Shown one piece after another: positions 1 to 14,300 of a DNA stretch of 64,000 bases (position 1 is its first letter; every line of letters begins with the position of its first letter). Origin of the DNA: Rhododendron vialii (lineage: Eukaryota; Streptophyta; Magnoliopsida; Ericales; Ericaceae); NCBI RefSeq assembly GCF_030253575.1, contig NC_080559.1:34405501-34469500 (forward strand), given 5' to 3'. A program made the position numbers and the translations under genes. The notes under the pieces are model-generated. The model was not told where the DNA came from and did not search any database. It saw only the letters and a program-made list of their open reading frames with translations.

Positions 1-765
1 GATTTTTAGAACATTGTAATTATTGCGCCCAAGTGATGTGATGTGGACTCTGTAGCTACTCCCAGCAGAACTCCCAACATAATTTTTTTCTCATACTTTA
101 GTTATGCCTGAAATACGTTCTCTCTTTTAGGTGGAGTATTACGTATCTGAGATTGTTGTTAAGCTGCTTTGTTTTGTTGTCTATACTTCAGTGTTTTTTT
201 AAGGTTTTATTGAGGGGATTTTAATTTCTTCCTTGATCTGTTCATTAACCTGGAGAGGTTGGCTTGGTCGTCAAGCTTTGATTTTGCTTCCTCCTAGGGT
301 CTCAGGTTGGAAACATCCTAGGTGCTATCAACTCTTCAGGGCCAGTCTATATGGGACGTTCTCCCAGCTTTAATTGGACTACTTGCTAATGGATATTTGG
401 ATTGGGTCCCCAGGGATTAGTCGAGGTGCGTGTAAGGACCCCAAGTTATCAGGAAAAAGAAAAGAAAATACAGATATGTGCATCTGGCTTGTGAATATTC
501 TTCCTGCGGAAACTGCCTATGAATACTCCGCTTTTTTTCCCAGTTTAGTTTGCAATTGTTTATGGGATCGGTTGTAACTACTGGACAAATTTAGTGTCTG
601 TGCATAGTATATTTTGCATTGGAGTGGAGTGGTTGCGAATTTTCCTGCACTCGTTTTTGCTGCCTCTCTTCTTGCCTGGTTTTGTTATGGAAATAGCTCA
701 GCTTATGTAGAGGAGCATTGGTATTACTGTTATCTGATCGTTGTGGGAATGTACGCATTTGGCAG
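1..765 (+). other. intron sequence upstream of the first visible TIP1 exon
   Basis: No exon of the TIP1-like gene could be read here. Plant TIP1 proteins have roughly 90 residues (N-terminus and first ankyrin repeats) before the exon at 766, and nothing in frame resembles them. The stretch is T-rich and ends in a good acceptor (…ggcag at 761-765), so it is most likely the 3' part of an intron. The missing 5' exons should lie left of the window. Confidence 0.6.
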
Positions 766-3700
766 CATGGTGGAGATGTGAATGCTGCGGATCACACAGG
801 GCAAACGGCAATACACTGGTGTGCAGTGAGGGGTGCAATCAAGGTCGCAGAAATTTTACTGCAAGAGGGTGCTCGGGTGAATGCTGCCGATATGTATGGG
901 TATCAGGTTAGTATCCTTTGATCATCCTTTGGATCCCTGTTTGGTCAGTTGACATTTGATGACTTTTTAATGGAGTTCTATACTTCTATATATCTGTAGA
1001 ATTTAGGCAACATATACTCGTCTCCTTTATTCTGTATATGTTATATGTGCAAGGTTCCAAGTCTTGACCTCTTATGTTGGTCTGATTTCTCTCCTACTAA
1101 ATCTGTAATTATGAATCAAGTAGAGAAGATGTACCAAAGAACTGTATTCTAATGGTTAAAATTAAAAATTGTGAACTAGAGGGGAAACAAAGAATGTTGG
1201 TGTCATTTTCTCTAGGATATAGTTGTTGTTGCTTCTTCCCTTATATGTTCGATGTCATTCCCTTCTATATTCGGCGTTTATTCCGGATGCCATCCCTTTT
1301 CGCTATTGATATCATTGACTTCTGGCTTGATAGAATATCTGCTGGTTAAATCTTTGAGTATTCACGACCAAGAAGTATTGGGTTCTCTTTCACTGGTATA
1401 TTAGTTTCATGATTGTATTTGATTTGATTGCAGACAACACATGTGGCAGCACAATATGGTCAGACAGCCTTCCTTTATCACGTCGTCACAAAATGGAATG
1501 CTGATCCTGATGTGCCCGATAACGATGGGAGAAGCCCTTTGCACTGGTATTGAGAAATTAACCGTAAAATTTTAGTAAATTATTTCTGTATCTACTTATG
1601 TAAGCACATGAATAAATTATACCGTCAGACATTGGAAATTTGTATGTTGGTGTAGGTTCTTGTAACACAAGATGGATAAATAAGCTATTTTAATGGAAGT
1701 GGAACTTCAAACTTGCCAGTATCTCTGATATTTATTTCCTGTGATCAAATATAATTTGCATGCATGCTGAACCTAGAAGAGTTAGCTTGTGCACTGCAAT
1801 TTTTGTGAAAAATAGCTCTTATCTAATTGCTATATGTAGTAGTTGAAGTAATTATTGTGTTCCCTGGTGATTTCTAGGGCTGCATATAAGGGTTTTGCCG
1901 ATTGCATACGTCTTCTTTTATTTCTGGATGCATATAGAGGACGCCAGGACAAAGAGGGTAACTTCTTTTGCTTGGTCTCACAGTTCGTCCGGTTTCAACA
2001 TCTATATAATTTCAGTTTTGAAGGAGCTAGGTACAGTGATAAATAGTATGAACATGCCTGGTTACACTGGTGGCTCTTACATATGTTTTCACTTCATAAT
2101 CCTAGGTTGTACCCCTCTCCATTGGGCTGCTATTAGGGGCAACTTAGAAGCATGCACAGTGTTGGTGCAGGCTGGGAAAAAGGAGGACTTGATGGTGACT
2201 GATAACACCGGTCTTACGCCGGCGCAGCTTGCTTCAGATAAAAATCACAGACAAGTTGCTTTTTTCCTTGTAGGTGAATCTTAAACAGTTGTTGAGTATG
2301 ATTTTTCTGTCTTGAGATAATAGCGCCTTCTCATAGGAGCTCAGGCTTTCACCACCATGCAATATTGTTTTCAGTGCTTGGGTAATACTCCGTCCGTCCC
2401 AATTTAATTGTCCCTTTTGGGAGTTCGTGTCATTTTCAATTAATTATATCTTGTAATTTATAATGTTTTATGTGATTTTGAAAATATTGTATTATAGAAC
2501 TAATCGAGTTCTATCAAACAAGATCCATATTCGACATGAAATTTATTACGGATTCAAAGATATAACCCATTTTTTAGCTGGTTAGAATAGAACTAGAGAC
2601 AATTAAATCCGGACAGAGGGAGTACTTAAAATCAGAAATGTTTTTGGTACACCATGTTAATGGCTGCCTTACTGATAAATAACAGCTTTCATAAAATATT
2701 GCGAAATTAAAGCAGTTCAGAACTTTTATTTCTCTTTACTTGTTATTCATCCTTCTGTATTGAAAGAAAATATGGAAATGTTTTAAGCCATTAGATAGCC
2801 TCATTAATGAGGTGTCCTCCTGAGGTTAAAAGATCCACCCGATATGATCTCTCCTAATCCTCTGGTTGCATCAATAACAAAAATCCCTTCTCTCTCTGGT
2901 CTCCGCTCCTGGTTATCACAGTTGACCAGATATGATAGTGTTCAATTGTTCCCATTTATTGTGATCAGTATTGTGACTTAATGTCAAGAAATTGGAGGAT
3001 CTCCAATATTCATCTTTTGTTTGGGTTTCCATCTTGGAATGAAATACCCTAAGAAGTTGTCAGTTTTTAGTGGTGGACTTCAGTGAATATTGGATGTAGA
3101 CTGTCGACCAAACCATCAGTTTGCGGTTCTTGCTTCTTTCAGAATCTTAATTGGCATAATGTTTGGTGCTTGTGTATGTGTGACATTCGACTCTGGTGTG
3201 AGATAGCTTTTCAGGGTTATTATGATTTGTGGTTATGCATTGAGCTTCAACTACTCGTCCTCGGTGTCTAATGCACTTCTTGCATTTACTATGCAGGGAA
3301 ATGCTAGGAGATTACTTGACAAACGCTGTGATGGCAATAGTCGCCTTGGTCGTCTTTCAAAATTAGGATTGGCACCACTTCTTTGGTGTATAATCTTTGT
3401 GTTACTTGTGGTTTACATTAATGCAGTCATCATGGGTATATACACTGATCTTTGCATTTTGTCTTGAGCCAGCGCACTTTTGTTTTCTATACTAACAGTT
3501 ATGCTTCTTTCCTTTTGCTGCAGCATCAAATTTACCAAGATTAACTGCTGGTTTTGCTTTTCTTGCATGGTTGGGTGTTTTACTAGCAACTGCTGGACTG
3601 GTTATGTTTTACAGATGTAGCAGGTATGCTCCATAAACCTTTCAGCAACATGAGATATTTTCAACATTTTGACTGATTAACTCTTTGTTGCTGGAACAAC

Positions 3701-6700
3701 CTGTGTTCTCAGCAAACATTTGCTTTCGTGTCGCCTTTTGTTTTGTTCTTTATTTATTTTTTTTCCGTTTCTTTATTTGAATTTTGAACAACTTCATGGC
3801 ATTTTTGGAATCCAGTGTCGGTGTTCATGAACTGAGAAATGTTTCTTACATGTTGGGTATCATTCAGATGCTAGAAGTCAAGTTTACACAACTTATCAAG
3901 AATGTCAAGTCAAGAAGTATACGACACAACTATACAGTGTTCTCTTTCCAATGTTGATTTTAACTCAAAGCGTCCGCTGTAGCAATCTATCCACCTGTTT
4001 CTTTGAGCAGTAATTCGTAAAACCATATTGGTTATATGATGTGACTGTGGAAATTGTCAAATTGCTTTGCCTGCAAGTGTGGTTGCTTAAAATTGGATGC
4101 AGTGATGCAATAACAGTTATGATGTTTCTGAATTGTTTGATTTACAAAATTAGTCCTTTTTGTTTCAACTGGTTAGATTCTCGTTCTTTACAGGATTGTT
4201 TGTCTTCAATCTTCATGATTGCAATGGACCTCAACTGATCAATAGTGGGACACATATCGGTGTTCTCATTGTTTCCTGTTCACTTTTTTGATGCCAACAT
4301 TGACCTTTTGCTGTTCTATTTTAGGTTTCTTCATGTTATCCCTGTGACTTTCAAGTGTTTTTCTTTTCAGATTGCTGCACATTGATCTTTTCCTGGATAA
4401 CTGCACCATATTAGAATTATTCAGATCATTGTTCTTCTACTTTAGGTTTCTTCACACACGCCGTTCTCTCTCTGTTGTGTGCTCGCCCCTAACAGTTACC
4501 TGTCTCGGTTCTCCTTAGCAATCACTTCTGATGTCATCTTTCATAGTAATGCTCTTGCATTGTTGCAAGCATCTTCCTTCTTGTGTGCCCTGTATAGTTT
4601 GGCTTAGGAAAGAAATCGCGATATTAGCTATTATACCATTACAAGTTTCCCACTAGTGTAACTGTTACATGCCTGCATTGTTGCTTAGACTGATATTGAG
4701 AGCCGTCACACCATTTAAATGTCAGTTTGACGACTTGTGTTTCATCGATGATGGAAGAAGCACTCTGTTTGAATTCTTGTCTCCATTCCATTTTATATAT
4801 TTTTCTCTATGTTTATTTATGGAGATGTTCTTCCTATTCTTTGATAAGCACTCTGTGTTGCTGTAGGTCACTATCTGAGTATAACGTGCGAGTATGCTTT
4901 GTTTTTTTTGTTTTTGTTTTTTATTGCTCTAAATTTGCTTATGGTTATCTTTTTGGTTGTTTGTAGCAAAGATCCGGGTTTCATCAGAATGAATGTCCCT
5001 GATATGCGAAACATGAAAGATGATGTAAGTTCTTTCCACTTTCTGTTCAATCTGTTGTTTCCTAGATTAGTTTCATTATTCAGACGTCTCTCCCCCCATA
5101 GTTTTCTTATCTTCGTCTTATTTTTTTGTCTAGCTTAATCCGATATTTGACGTATCTTATTTGATATCACACATGTACTTTAGAATTGATTTTCATTCTC
5201 CTCATATATCTATATTCTCTAGGAACCATTATTGAAGATTGAGATGGATAATCCTGCTTTGCTGGCTGGGAATTGGTCTCAGCTCTGTGCAACATGCAAG
5301 GTGCTGTCAACTTCTTGTGTTTCTTGTCCTATACATTTATTTTGTCTTGTTAACTGCTGTCTAATGTGTTATATCTTTTCCCTACCAGATTGTCAGGCCT
5401 CTTCGTGCAAAGCACTGCTCCACCTGTGATCGTTGTGTGGAACAATTTGACCATCATTGCCCTTGGGTGTCTAATTGCGTTGGAAAGGTTGTATACTGGA
5501 TCTACTTTTTACCTGAGTTTGTGTGTACATAGGAAACCTTAGATTACTGTTTTATTCATAAGCAAGGATCAAGGATTAAGAGGCTGGACTGAATGATCTG
5601 TATCATCCTTTTCGAAAACTTCACTTACAGTTTGGATGTATTGAATATTGATTACTACATGAACTGGATACATCTGTGGCATTGTCATTTGTGAAAATCA
5701 CAAACAAATTCTCGCTAGGATGTGCATCTTCATCCATTGGCTTTGCTTACAAAATCGGATTTTCTAGGATGGGCCTCTAAAATTTGTTTCTGGGCCAACT
5801 GGTTTTCCTCCTTTCATGACATATGTGTGGCTGATATTCACAGGATTTATGTTTCATATATTATTTGTTTTTTTCCATGTATGGGTAATAATTTTAGTTA
5901 ATTTATAAAAAGAACATAGTTTTCTTCTAATGTTGGCCTCTATATTCACTTGTGATACAGAAAAACAAATGGGATTTCTTTTTGTTTCTCATTCTAGAAG
6001 TTTCTGCAATGCTGATTACTGGTGCAGTCACGCTTACAAGTGAGTGTATTTTTCTTGGTTGGTAATGTTCAGGCCACTTTTTGTAGTCTACTTGCAATAT
6101 TTGTGTTCATTATTTTCGCTCTTTTTTTTTTCCGGATTGTTTTACCTGCTTATGGAAGTTAGTTTTCTTGCTTCTATTATTTACTATGCAGGAGTTTTGA
6201 CTGATCCATTGGCTCCATCTTCCTTTGGAAAATGGTTGAACCATGCTGGTAATCAGCATGTTGGTGCCATTTCATTTCTGATTGTGGATTTTTTCCTCTT
6301 CTCTGGCGTGGCAGCCTTGACTTGCATGCAAGCGTCCCAGGTATGTCAGCAATTCGTTTTCCAGTGGATGGAAAAAATGTGTATTATTTTTCATCCTTTT
6401 GGGAATGGGTTTCTTTTCCTTTTAAGGGGATTCTGTTATATTTTTGGAGGGCTTCCTATCCCCCTTTTTCTTCTATGTTGTCATTTGCTGCTGCTGAATT
6501 TTTTTGTTCAAGTAGATATGTTCCGCTGACTGCTACTTTTTACCTTTTTTGGTTAACCAACTGGTTTTTACTTGTGTTGATGACAACAAATAAGCAGATA
6601 TCACGCAATATTACAACCAATGAGATGACAAATGTAATGCGCTATAGCTACCTTAAAGGACCAGGTGGTCGGTTCAGGAATCCTTACGATCACGGGTGCA

Positions 6701-7011
6701 AGAAGAACTGCTCAGATTTCTTGATCAACGGTTACAATGAAGACACAGAATGCAGTGAAGAGTCGGTTCAATCGGAGGGGATAGGAATGGTACATATGAC
6801 TAGAAACTCAACCCCTCAAAATGGGTTTGGTCATTCTCATCATCAAACCAACGGAAATAACAGCCATGTTATAAACGTGAACAATAACAAAAAAACACAT
6901 CAAGTTCACGTTCATTCTTCGCAATGTAGTCATGGAAAATCTGAAGCGGTTCCTTTAGGATTGGGGCTTGGATTGGCACGAAATACCACCCGTTCTGTTG
7001 CAGCTTCGTGA
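766..7011 (+). CDS. TIP1: Ankyrin-repeat DHHC protein S-acyltransferase, TIP1/PAT24-like (5' partial)
   Basis: Membrane enzyme that attaches palmitate to cysteines of target proteins; in Arabidopsis TIP1 acts in root-hair and cell growth. Twelve exons read by splice sites: 766-906, 1434-1546, 1878-1957, 2106-2269, 3297-3435, 3524-3623, 4967-5024, 5223-5300, 5389-5487, 5961-6039, 6192-6340, 6598-7011; together 537 codons plus stop, in frame throughout. Exons 1-4 are ankyrin repeats ([47 protein letters not shown]). Exons 5-6 give two membrane segments, then KDPGFIRMN. Exon 9 is the cysteine-rich domain with the catalytic DHHC at 5449-5460 ([14 protein letters not shown]). Exons 10-11 give two more membrane segments. 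Exon 12 has the TTxE motif (TTNEM) and [11 protein letters not shown], then an Asn/His-rich tail. About 90 N-terminal residues lie outside the window. The junction at exons 6/7 gives CSSKDPG where relatives often have CSRKDPG. The nearest alternative is the sister PAT23. Confidence 0.93.
2388..2622. mobile_element. Stowaway-type MITE in TIP1 intron
   Basis: The left end (ctccgtccgtcccaatttaa) and right end (ttaaatccggacagagggag) are inverted copies, flanked by TA at 2386-2387 and 2623-2624. The end consensus CTCCCTCCGTCC with TA target duplication is diagnostic of Stowaway (Tc1/mariner) MITEs. About 235 bp, no coding capacity. It lies between exons 4 and 5 of the TIP1-like gene. Confidence 0.85.
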
Positions 7012-8879
7012 TGAAACATTAAGAACTGCAGTAGTTGAGATATTGCATCGTTTTGTAACTGTTCAGTATCATACACACTTGGTTTAGCTTCTGTAATTCA
7101 ATTTATTATTGTTAGTTTTCTCTTTGTGATTCTGTAACCAAGCCCGTTTGTCTAATATATACATTGAATGAGAAGGAAGTTCATGATTTTTGTAAATTTG
7201 GGACATGCTTTCATGTAGAGGTTGTGGTTGGATTTTGAATTGGTGGAAGTGGAAAGATACGACAAGAAAGAAAATCAAACAGAAACTAACTCTCTGTGTG
7301 TGTGTGTGTGGAAAATGAAGAAAATGAATGCATACTGAATGGTTAGAAATGATGATTTCGCTCGCTTAGAATATTTCTTGTTAATCTTTCCAATCTGTTG
7401 ATCGCGATGTTAGAAAGTTGTATTTAATCATTCTAACTTGATTTCTAAGTCATAATAAAAAAAACCAAGGCAACTTCACCTCTAAAAATCACAACAAAGA
7501 TTCAAGAACGGCAAAGACATTTCCCCCTTAAAGTATTGTTAGATTGGTTGGATTAGTGCGAAACATTGTTAGATTGGTTGGATTAGTGCGAAACGACGCT
7601 TGTCAATCATAGGATGATTATACAAACAAGTATTACTCAGGAAATTGTAGATACCACATCTAAATATGTTGAATATCAGATGTTTTGCGATATTGATTCT
7701 CCAATAGATAAATGTAGTTTTTCAATTTGAGCAGCAAAAGGGGTCCTCCTCTTTTACTCCTAAATCCACAAGTAACCGATAAGTACCCGCACCCGCAGAG
7801 GACCAAGAAACCACTTGACCTCTTTCATAAATAACTCCATCTGGTATTTTCATGTATACTTACATGAACCAATACATCGATTCTACGCATAGTCTTTTCA
7901 AATGTTAATGATGGCTGCAATTTGTAAATTGTAATCAAATCCCATGTTTAGTGAGGCCAATCAGACAGGCAAGCATCAGAATTTCAAAATTCCTCCTACA
8001 CAACATAGCCAATTCAAGGACGTGATCGAGGCAGCTTCATACTTGGGCTCCACACAACGCAAGAGGATACAACATCTTCCTTCACAAATGAATCCATGTT
8101 TATATAAAGTTACAACAACAGAAAACTTACATACAAAATTAAATTACAAACCTGAAATGTCAAATAACAACATAATACTTTGAAATTCCTAACCATAAGG
8201 CTGACAAGAAAAACACAAAGAATAAGGGAGAAAATTACAATATGAGACTGATATGCATGGGGAGGTGGAGTTGGTAAGCAGAAACTAAACAAAAAAACGA
8301 GGAAATTCCTGCCACTTCATCCTGGTCCCCCAAAATTGAAATGGAGTAATAGTACAAAGCCGGTGAAAGGGCCTTTTTTGTATCTACACACGAAAGACGA
8401 AGCTTCAAACCTGCATTTCAAGATTCCAAAAAAAGAAAGAAAGTAAAAATGGATGTTCTGCTAGTTTATTCACTGAAGCCAAAATATCCCGGATCCACAT
8501 TTGGTTAAGAGCTAGCACTTAACCAAAGAATGAAGATATTACTTGATAACAAATGATTGGAGAAAAGGAAAAGGAAACACATCCGGAAACACCATCAAGA
8601 TTATGGTTTCTTAGAGAAGTGCAATTAAAATCTGCTGAAGCAATGTTGCGTATCATTCAAGGATGGCTTTTTTAAAGCCGGCTTAAAATTGTGGTTTGCA
8701 GGCATAAAGGAAGCAGTTTCAATACTGAAAAAGCTGGATTTGTAGAAAATAATTGTTCAATGTACGTAATAATATGTCATCACTTACTCAGTAGAATGTG
8801 GAAATTCAGATAGGGGTGATGCGGAAGTAATAGTGAGTGTCTCCTGTTTCTTCAGAAATCAAATCAACAACGGAGAAAA
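7012..8879. other. convergent 3' flanks of TIP1-like and PHOX3-like genes
   Basis: No exon is recognised. The left part should hold the TIP1-like 3' UTR; the right part should hold the PHOX3-like 3' UTR, because that gene ends at 8880 on the opposite strand. A (GT)n run sits near 7295-7310 and an exact 30-bp tandem repeat at 7535-7594. The short ORFs here have no family resemblance. Confidence 0.6.
7535..7594 (+). repeat. perfect 30-bp tandem duplication
   Basis: Two adjacent identical 30-base units, each starting attgttagattggttg and ending gtgcgaaac (7535-7564 and 7565-7594). Probably a recent slippage event in intergenic DNA. Confidence 0.95.
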
Positions 8880-11326
8880 TCACGCATTCTCCAGGGCATG
8901 ATAAAGTTTTGAAACTCGTCTTCGAAGTAATGGTTCTAGTCGGAAAGAAGAAATGCAGCTCTTCCACCTTTTAGCTTCATACATCTCATTCCATGCCTGT
9001 ACTATCTCATCAATATTGAACCCCAAGCCTATGATCACAGTTAGATCTGTCAGAGATGTTTGGCAATAACTACACAGAGCGGCAACAATGAAGCAATATC
9101 AAGCGGATGCATATGTATCGCAAATTAAGCTTTACAAAAATGGTGGAAAAGTTTCCATGAACATATTCATGGAAATCCATTATTGTTGATTCGTTTAAAG
9201 GTGCGACATTGTAGAAAGGAAAAAATGAGGAGGGAGTATCATAAATCAGGGCATTTAGGAAATGCCACCCAAAGAGAAGTATCATAGATATGTATATTAC
9301 CTTCAACTGCAGAATTATTGGAGCAATGGTTCTTTACCATAACAGCTATATCTGTTGGCGAAGCACCGGCAAGTTCAAACTTCTCAACAGCAACCTCCAA
9401 ACACTCTTGCCAGACCGGAAGCCCTAACTTGAATTCCATAATCGATCGTTCATATAACATGGTACCCCACAAAACGTTTATCTGGGAACTCATGTTTGCA
9501 GCCTGTTCTGCAGCTTCTTCTGCCGATACATCTTTACATAATCCCTCCAAACCAAAATCTTGTAACAGGGTTTTAACTTTCTTTGTCTTTGAGAGTTCGT
9601 TCAAACGCAACACCTCCGCTTCCTCCCACATTTGCATTCCCCTCTCCATATTGTCCTCTGCATTGTTATATAGCTGAAGAACCTCTTCTGTACTTGGCCA
9701 ATTTTCCAAATCAACATTGGTTCCAACTGCATAATACCAAGAAAGCTTCGCCTGTTCGAACTGCTGTTGCCCTAGAGCTAAAACACCTTCATAAAAATCA
9801 GGTTTGATTCTAAGTGCTTCGTCGTACTTCTTTCCTGCTTCCGAGTACTCCTTTTGTGCCCAGTCGTATGCAGTTTCAACTTGTGCAAGTATAGATTTTC
9901 TTGAAGCATCTTCAGAAAAGTATACCCTTTTCCTAGCACTAGACATGTGGACATTTCCACAATTGAACAAGGCCAAAGCCGCCATTTCCTGAAATTTCTC
10001 CGCTGCTGTATGGAAAAGGTTTTGTGCTTCTTCACTTGTAACCGTCTCCTCCATCGCCTCAGAGTACAGCTTCATCCCAAGCTCGTGAAGGTCCAAATAT
10101 GCGTCTGAATTAAATCCAACATAGTTTTTGAAAATCTGAGCAAATTGAATAATCCAGTCATCGATACAAGATGGCCTCATTTCTGTTTTCTTGCCATTCC
10201 CCATTATTCCACCTGCATTCAAGCTAATGTGCTTTGTACAAACTTTTTCATAGAATGGATCTTGATCTGGATTAACTTCAACTATATAGAGTCTGAGGGA
10301 ACCATGTTGTTCGGCAGATGCTTCAGCCCACCTCAATTCTTCATTAGTGGTTACTGTGACCAAATCGCCCTCTGGGTCACGGTATTTGATAAGAACAGCA
10401 TTTAAACTCGGAAACCGGTCACGTATCACCTCCCTCAGTTTTAAAATGCTGCAACTGACAGGCAGCTGTGCCCATCTTATATCCTCCCCAAAGACCAATT
10501 TAACATTCCTTGTGGGCTCTTCTCCTATAATGTTACTTATTTTTTCCTCCACCACCAATTTATCTTCAGCCTTTTTCTCCTCCACACTTTCCTCATCATT
10601 CTTTTCCTGAGTCCTTTCATCTCCATTCTTCTCCTCAACTTTTTCCTCAACAATTTTTTCATCAGATTCCTTTTCTACCTTCTCTTCCTCAGCCTTATCA
10701 ACTATTTTGCCTTTCTTCTTTCGTGGCTTCTCTCTCATCACTTTTGGTGCAAGTGATGCACAAGGTGGTTCAACATATTCCGCAACCAAATCAATTGGTA
10801 CATCATTTGTTTTGATTCCTTTCTTCTCAATTATTGTCCTCACCCTTTCCGCAATCTCCGTTGCCATGACATTATTCGGTTCCATTTTCAAAACCGTATC
10901 TACATCCCTCATCGCAAAATCGAGCCTATTCAAAGCTTCGTAACATCTAGCTCTCTTCAATAGCGCTTTACTGTACTTGGGTGTCACTTCAAGAGCTAAA
11001 TTGCACTCATGGATTGCCCTAGGGTATTCACCGAGACCCATTTGCATATAGCTTTCAGCCATGTTACTCCTAAGATACGAAACATCTATGTGGTTTCTCG
11101 GCAGCAACTTGATGGCTTTCTCGTATTTTAACATAGCTCCTTCGTAGTCCCTCTTCTGAAACAACTTATTCCCCTCATCCTTCAATTCCCTTGACATTGA
11201 AATGAATACGGCTGTATCTTTATCGTACGCTTTGGGGCTATTTTCCCCGGCTCTACTTTCCTTCCCACTTGATTCGCCAGATTTTGCTGCCAACTGTTTA
11301 TTCTTCTTCCCAGTTTGCTTCCCCAT
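8880..11326 (-). CDS. PHOX3: TPR-PB1 (Phox/Bem1p) co-chaperone-like protein, PHOX3-like
   Basis: Plant PHOX proteins couple an Hsp70/Hsp90-binding TPR domain to a PB1 interaction domain; members act in protein quality control and chloroplast distribution (CLMP1). Two exons: 9301-11326 and 8880-9028 (minus strand), joined at a GAAG|gtaata donor and an atag|gctt acceptor; 724 residues. The start is placed at 11326 because relatives begin MGKxxGKK; an ATG nine codons upstream is less likely. TPR domain about residues 38-155, a Lys/Glu-rich linker about 195-265 (repeated VEEK-type units), PB1 domain about 273-351 with the acidic motif YRDPEGDLV, and a second TPR-like helical region about 390-610. 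Exon 2 supplies the conserved tail [15 protein letters not shown] and [14 protein letters not shown]. The family is certain; the subfamily (PHOX3 rather than PHOX1, 2 or 4) rests on the N-terminus and the KDTAVF start of the TPR. Confidence 0.9.
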
Positions 11327-14300
11327 CATCAATTCAACAATCCAAATCACCAAAGGTCCAAACCTGGATCTCCAAATCTATACTTCGAAACGGTACCCTA
11401 ACCAGATTCAAATACGCATACAACAATCCTTACTCTAAAGCCCCACGTCCAAAGGACCAATTCAACATAAAACCTCCAAACGGATCTGAATCACTAATTC
11501 ACACATCTATTAACCACAAATTTACCATATATTGCATATAACATCTCTCTAAAACCCAGCAATCAATTCTATATAAACCTCAAATCAGGGGAAAAACTTA
11601 GGCAAAATAGCTCAAAACATAAACTTTTAGACCCAAACTCAAATGGGTTTTGTTCAATTTCCTAGATTATGTATTCAGAACACCAGATAAATCCAAAACC
11701 ACAAAGAAAGGAAGAATTTGCATCCAAATTAGGATTTGTTGATGCTAACCCAGGACAAAAACAAATCCCAATTCAGAGAACGAGAGAAAGCGAACCCAAT
11801 TCAGCTACAAAATGCTATTTTACACACCCAAATATTTCCTTTTATCAAAATAGGGAAAAAAATCAGAGAATCTGGTAAGGAAACTTATCTGGGAAACAGA
11901 ATCCTCTTCAAGAACTTCGAAACGCCCAAGAGAATTTCCGGGAAAATCAAGAGAGACACCGGGGGAAAAAGATTAAAAGGCTTTTGGTTCTGTGAATAAA
12001 TATCTATATCTGCGGATTTGGCGTTTGCTTGAATGGAAGGAAAACCGACCAAATCTCGTTGGTTGGTTGTTGCCTTGTTGGCTTCTTTTTTTCCTTTTGC
12101 GTTGTCAGACAAAAAAGCAGAGTTCTTCACAGCTTAACGTTAACGCCAAAAAACCTTTTTTTTTTTCAACGGTTAAGGGTGTCTGTGTCAACTTACACGC
12201 ATCTCGCTTAATTTTCTTTCCGTTCCGATCAAATATCAAAGACAGATCCTTCACGTCGGAATTAAAAAATTCATAAAAAATTAATCTCTTATTACCCGTC
12301 TCAAAGAATACAACATTGGTCAATTACGTGGGAGGCTGGGAGCAAACCCACAAAAGCCTTCCTATTTTTTTAATGTAAATCCACATGGTGATAGAAAATT
12401 ATAATCATAGATTATGTTCAAAAAAAAGTAGCACAGTGTTACCGAACATGGTGGGTGGGTCCCGACAATTACGTGAACTCCTACGTTGTTGACGGCGTTG
12501 TTGACACGAAAGCTTAACGGCGAATGTTAATTGAGAGGTTAAGGGGTCGGTGACAACTGTTAAATTTAAAAAAATGGACGACAACGCTGCCAGGTTTTAC
12601 CTCAATTACCGTGTGGAATTGTCTTCTTGAAAACCGGCTTCAGAATAATTTGACTCTATTAATTTATTAAAAGTATAACTAACAATGAACCTGTGTCATG
12701 CACGGAATTTATCAACATTTATTTTTTACAAACATGTGAGCGACATAAGCCGCGATATCCATATTGCTTAAAGTGACAAGGAAAAAAACAAATAAATCGA
12801 TAATGCATGGTGTTACCTCTTTAGTTTTTTGATGGCCGTGGTGTCATTATTTTAAGAGTCGATTTTTTTATTGCATCAATGATAATCTGTCTCGACCTAT
12901 AAAAGAGTGCATCCAACTATCTTTTTATTTTCTTACTCTAGAATATATATGAAAAGAAATACGAAAGTGTCTCATTGGATGTATTCATCAAAATATCTCA
13001 TAAAACATATGCACCGTTGTTGTGACCCATCAATACCGTTGTGCATGCATAATGTAATCTAAGTTAACCTTTCTATCCACTTCTAATTTAAGTAAGGAAA
13101 TGAACTCTATCACAGTTGTACTTTTCTTGCTATCAATGATAACGCGTTCGTTCCAAAAAAAAAAAACTCTAGTGGTTGTAAAAATAAGTGTAAAAATATT
13201 CTTGTCAGAATTTAAAAAATAAGCATGAAAACATAATAAAAGAAATATAACTAAAGAGACAAATAGACCTGAATATTTTAGAAGTACAAATTTTGGATGT
13301 TAATAAAGGCACAACGCATTCTGAATGGGAAATGATTTTGCCACACTATTTTTTGATAATGCCACACTTTGCAAATGTATTTTTGCACCAAAAAATACAC
13401 TTGTAGGATATGACATTATCAAAAAATGGTGTGGCAAAATCACTACCTTTCTGAATCCAATCAAAAATGAACTACCCTTTCTACTATTGACCATTCTTAC
13501 CAATCAATTCAACTTATCTGAAAATGATTCTTCAGAATAAGTTTGAAACGGCAACTATATATTAAACTAATATTAGTAGAGGAATTTAACAAAAATATAG
13601 TGATTCTAAATTGTTGATTCACATTAGCAATTGATATATTTTAGTTGGACTGTTTCAAATTTCAATTACCTCTCACTTGTCATATCATACAGTAATAAAT
13701 TTCAATTGACGCGAGGTTACCAAAAACGGCGTCGTATAAAGTCTCAGTCGAGGAACTCGGGTGAGTACGAAACGGGGTCGGTGGTTTTGATTCAATGCGG
13801 CCAAACTCATTTCGATAAACACAAATACGTTAAAATCATATACGAGATTAGGCATCAATCCCCACTTTATTAACAAGATATTTTACACGGTTCATGTTTC
13901 TGACAATATAAACAAAAAGAATGTATCAGATCATCAAAACATGATCTACACAGATGGAAAATCGCCTGTGCAGTCCCCCAACAAAGGTTTTGGAATACAT
14001 CGCATGTTGAAATTGCGAAGTATTAGTAAATCATACGACTTCGTTTCGTACTATTTGGAAAACTCGCGCCTGGGAGTTGCGACGATATACTAATTATCTC
14101 CACGTCAAGATGCCCAATCACATACTGCCACGTCTAATATCCAAAATACCGGTATTCCTGAGCTTCACGACGTGGCTTTATTTCATTGGTTTATGTTAGT
14201 AGGGACCAATGACGCTCTCCCCAGCGGATTACAGCTCCCGGAGCTATCATCTCCTTCTTCGTAAAATCAACAGCTTCGAGTCTCAGCTCGTCGGGCAAAA

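Noticed and set aside
6044..6529. 161-codon ORF overlapping TIP1 exons 10-11
   Set aside because: It reads through intron sequence; the true frame uses the splice sites at 6039 and 6192.
11669..12276. Overlapping small ORFs upstream of the PHOX3-like gene
   Set aside because: No homology, no splice context; the region is more simply the PHOX3-like 5' UTR and promoter.
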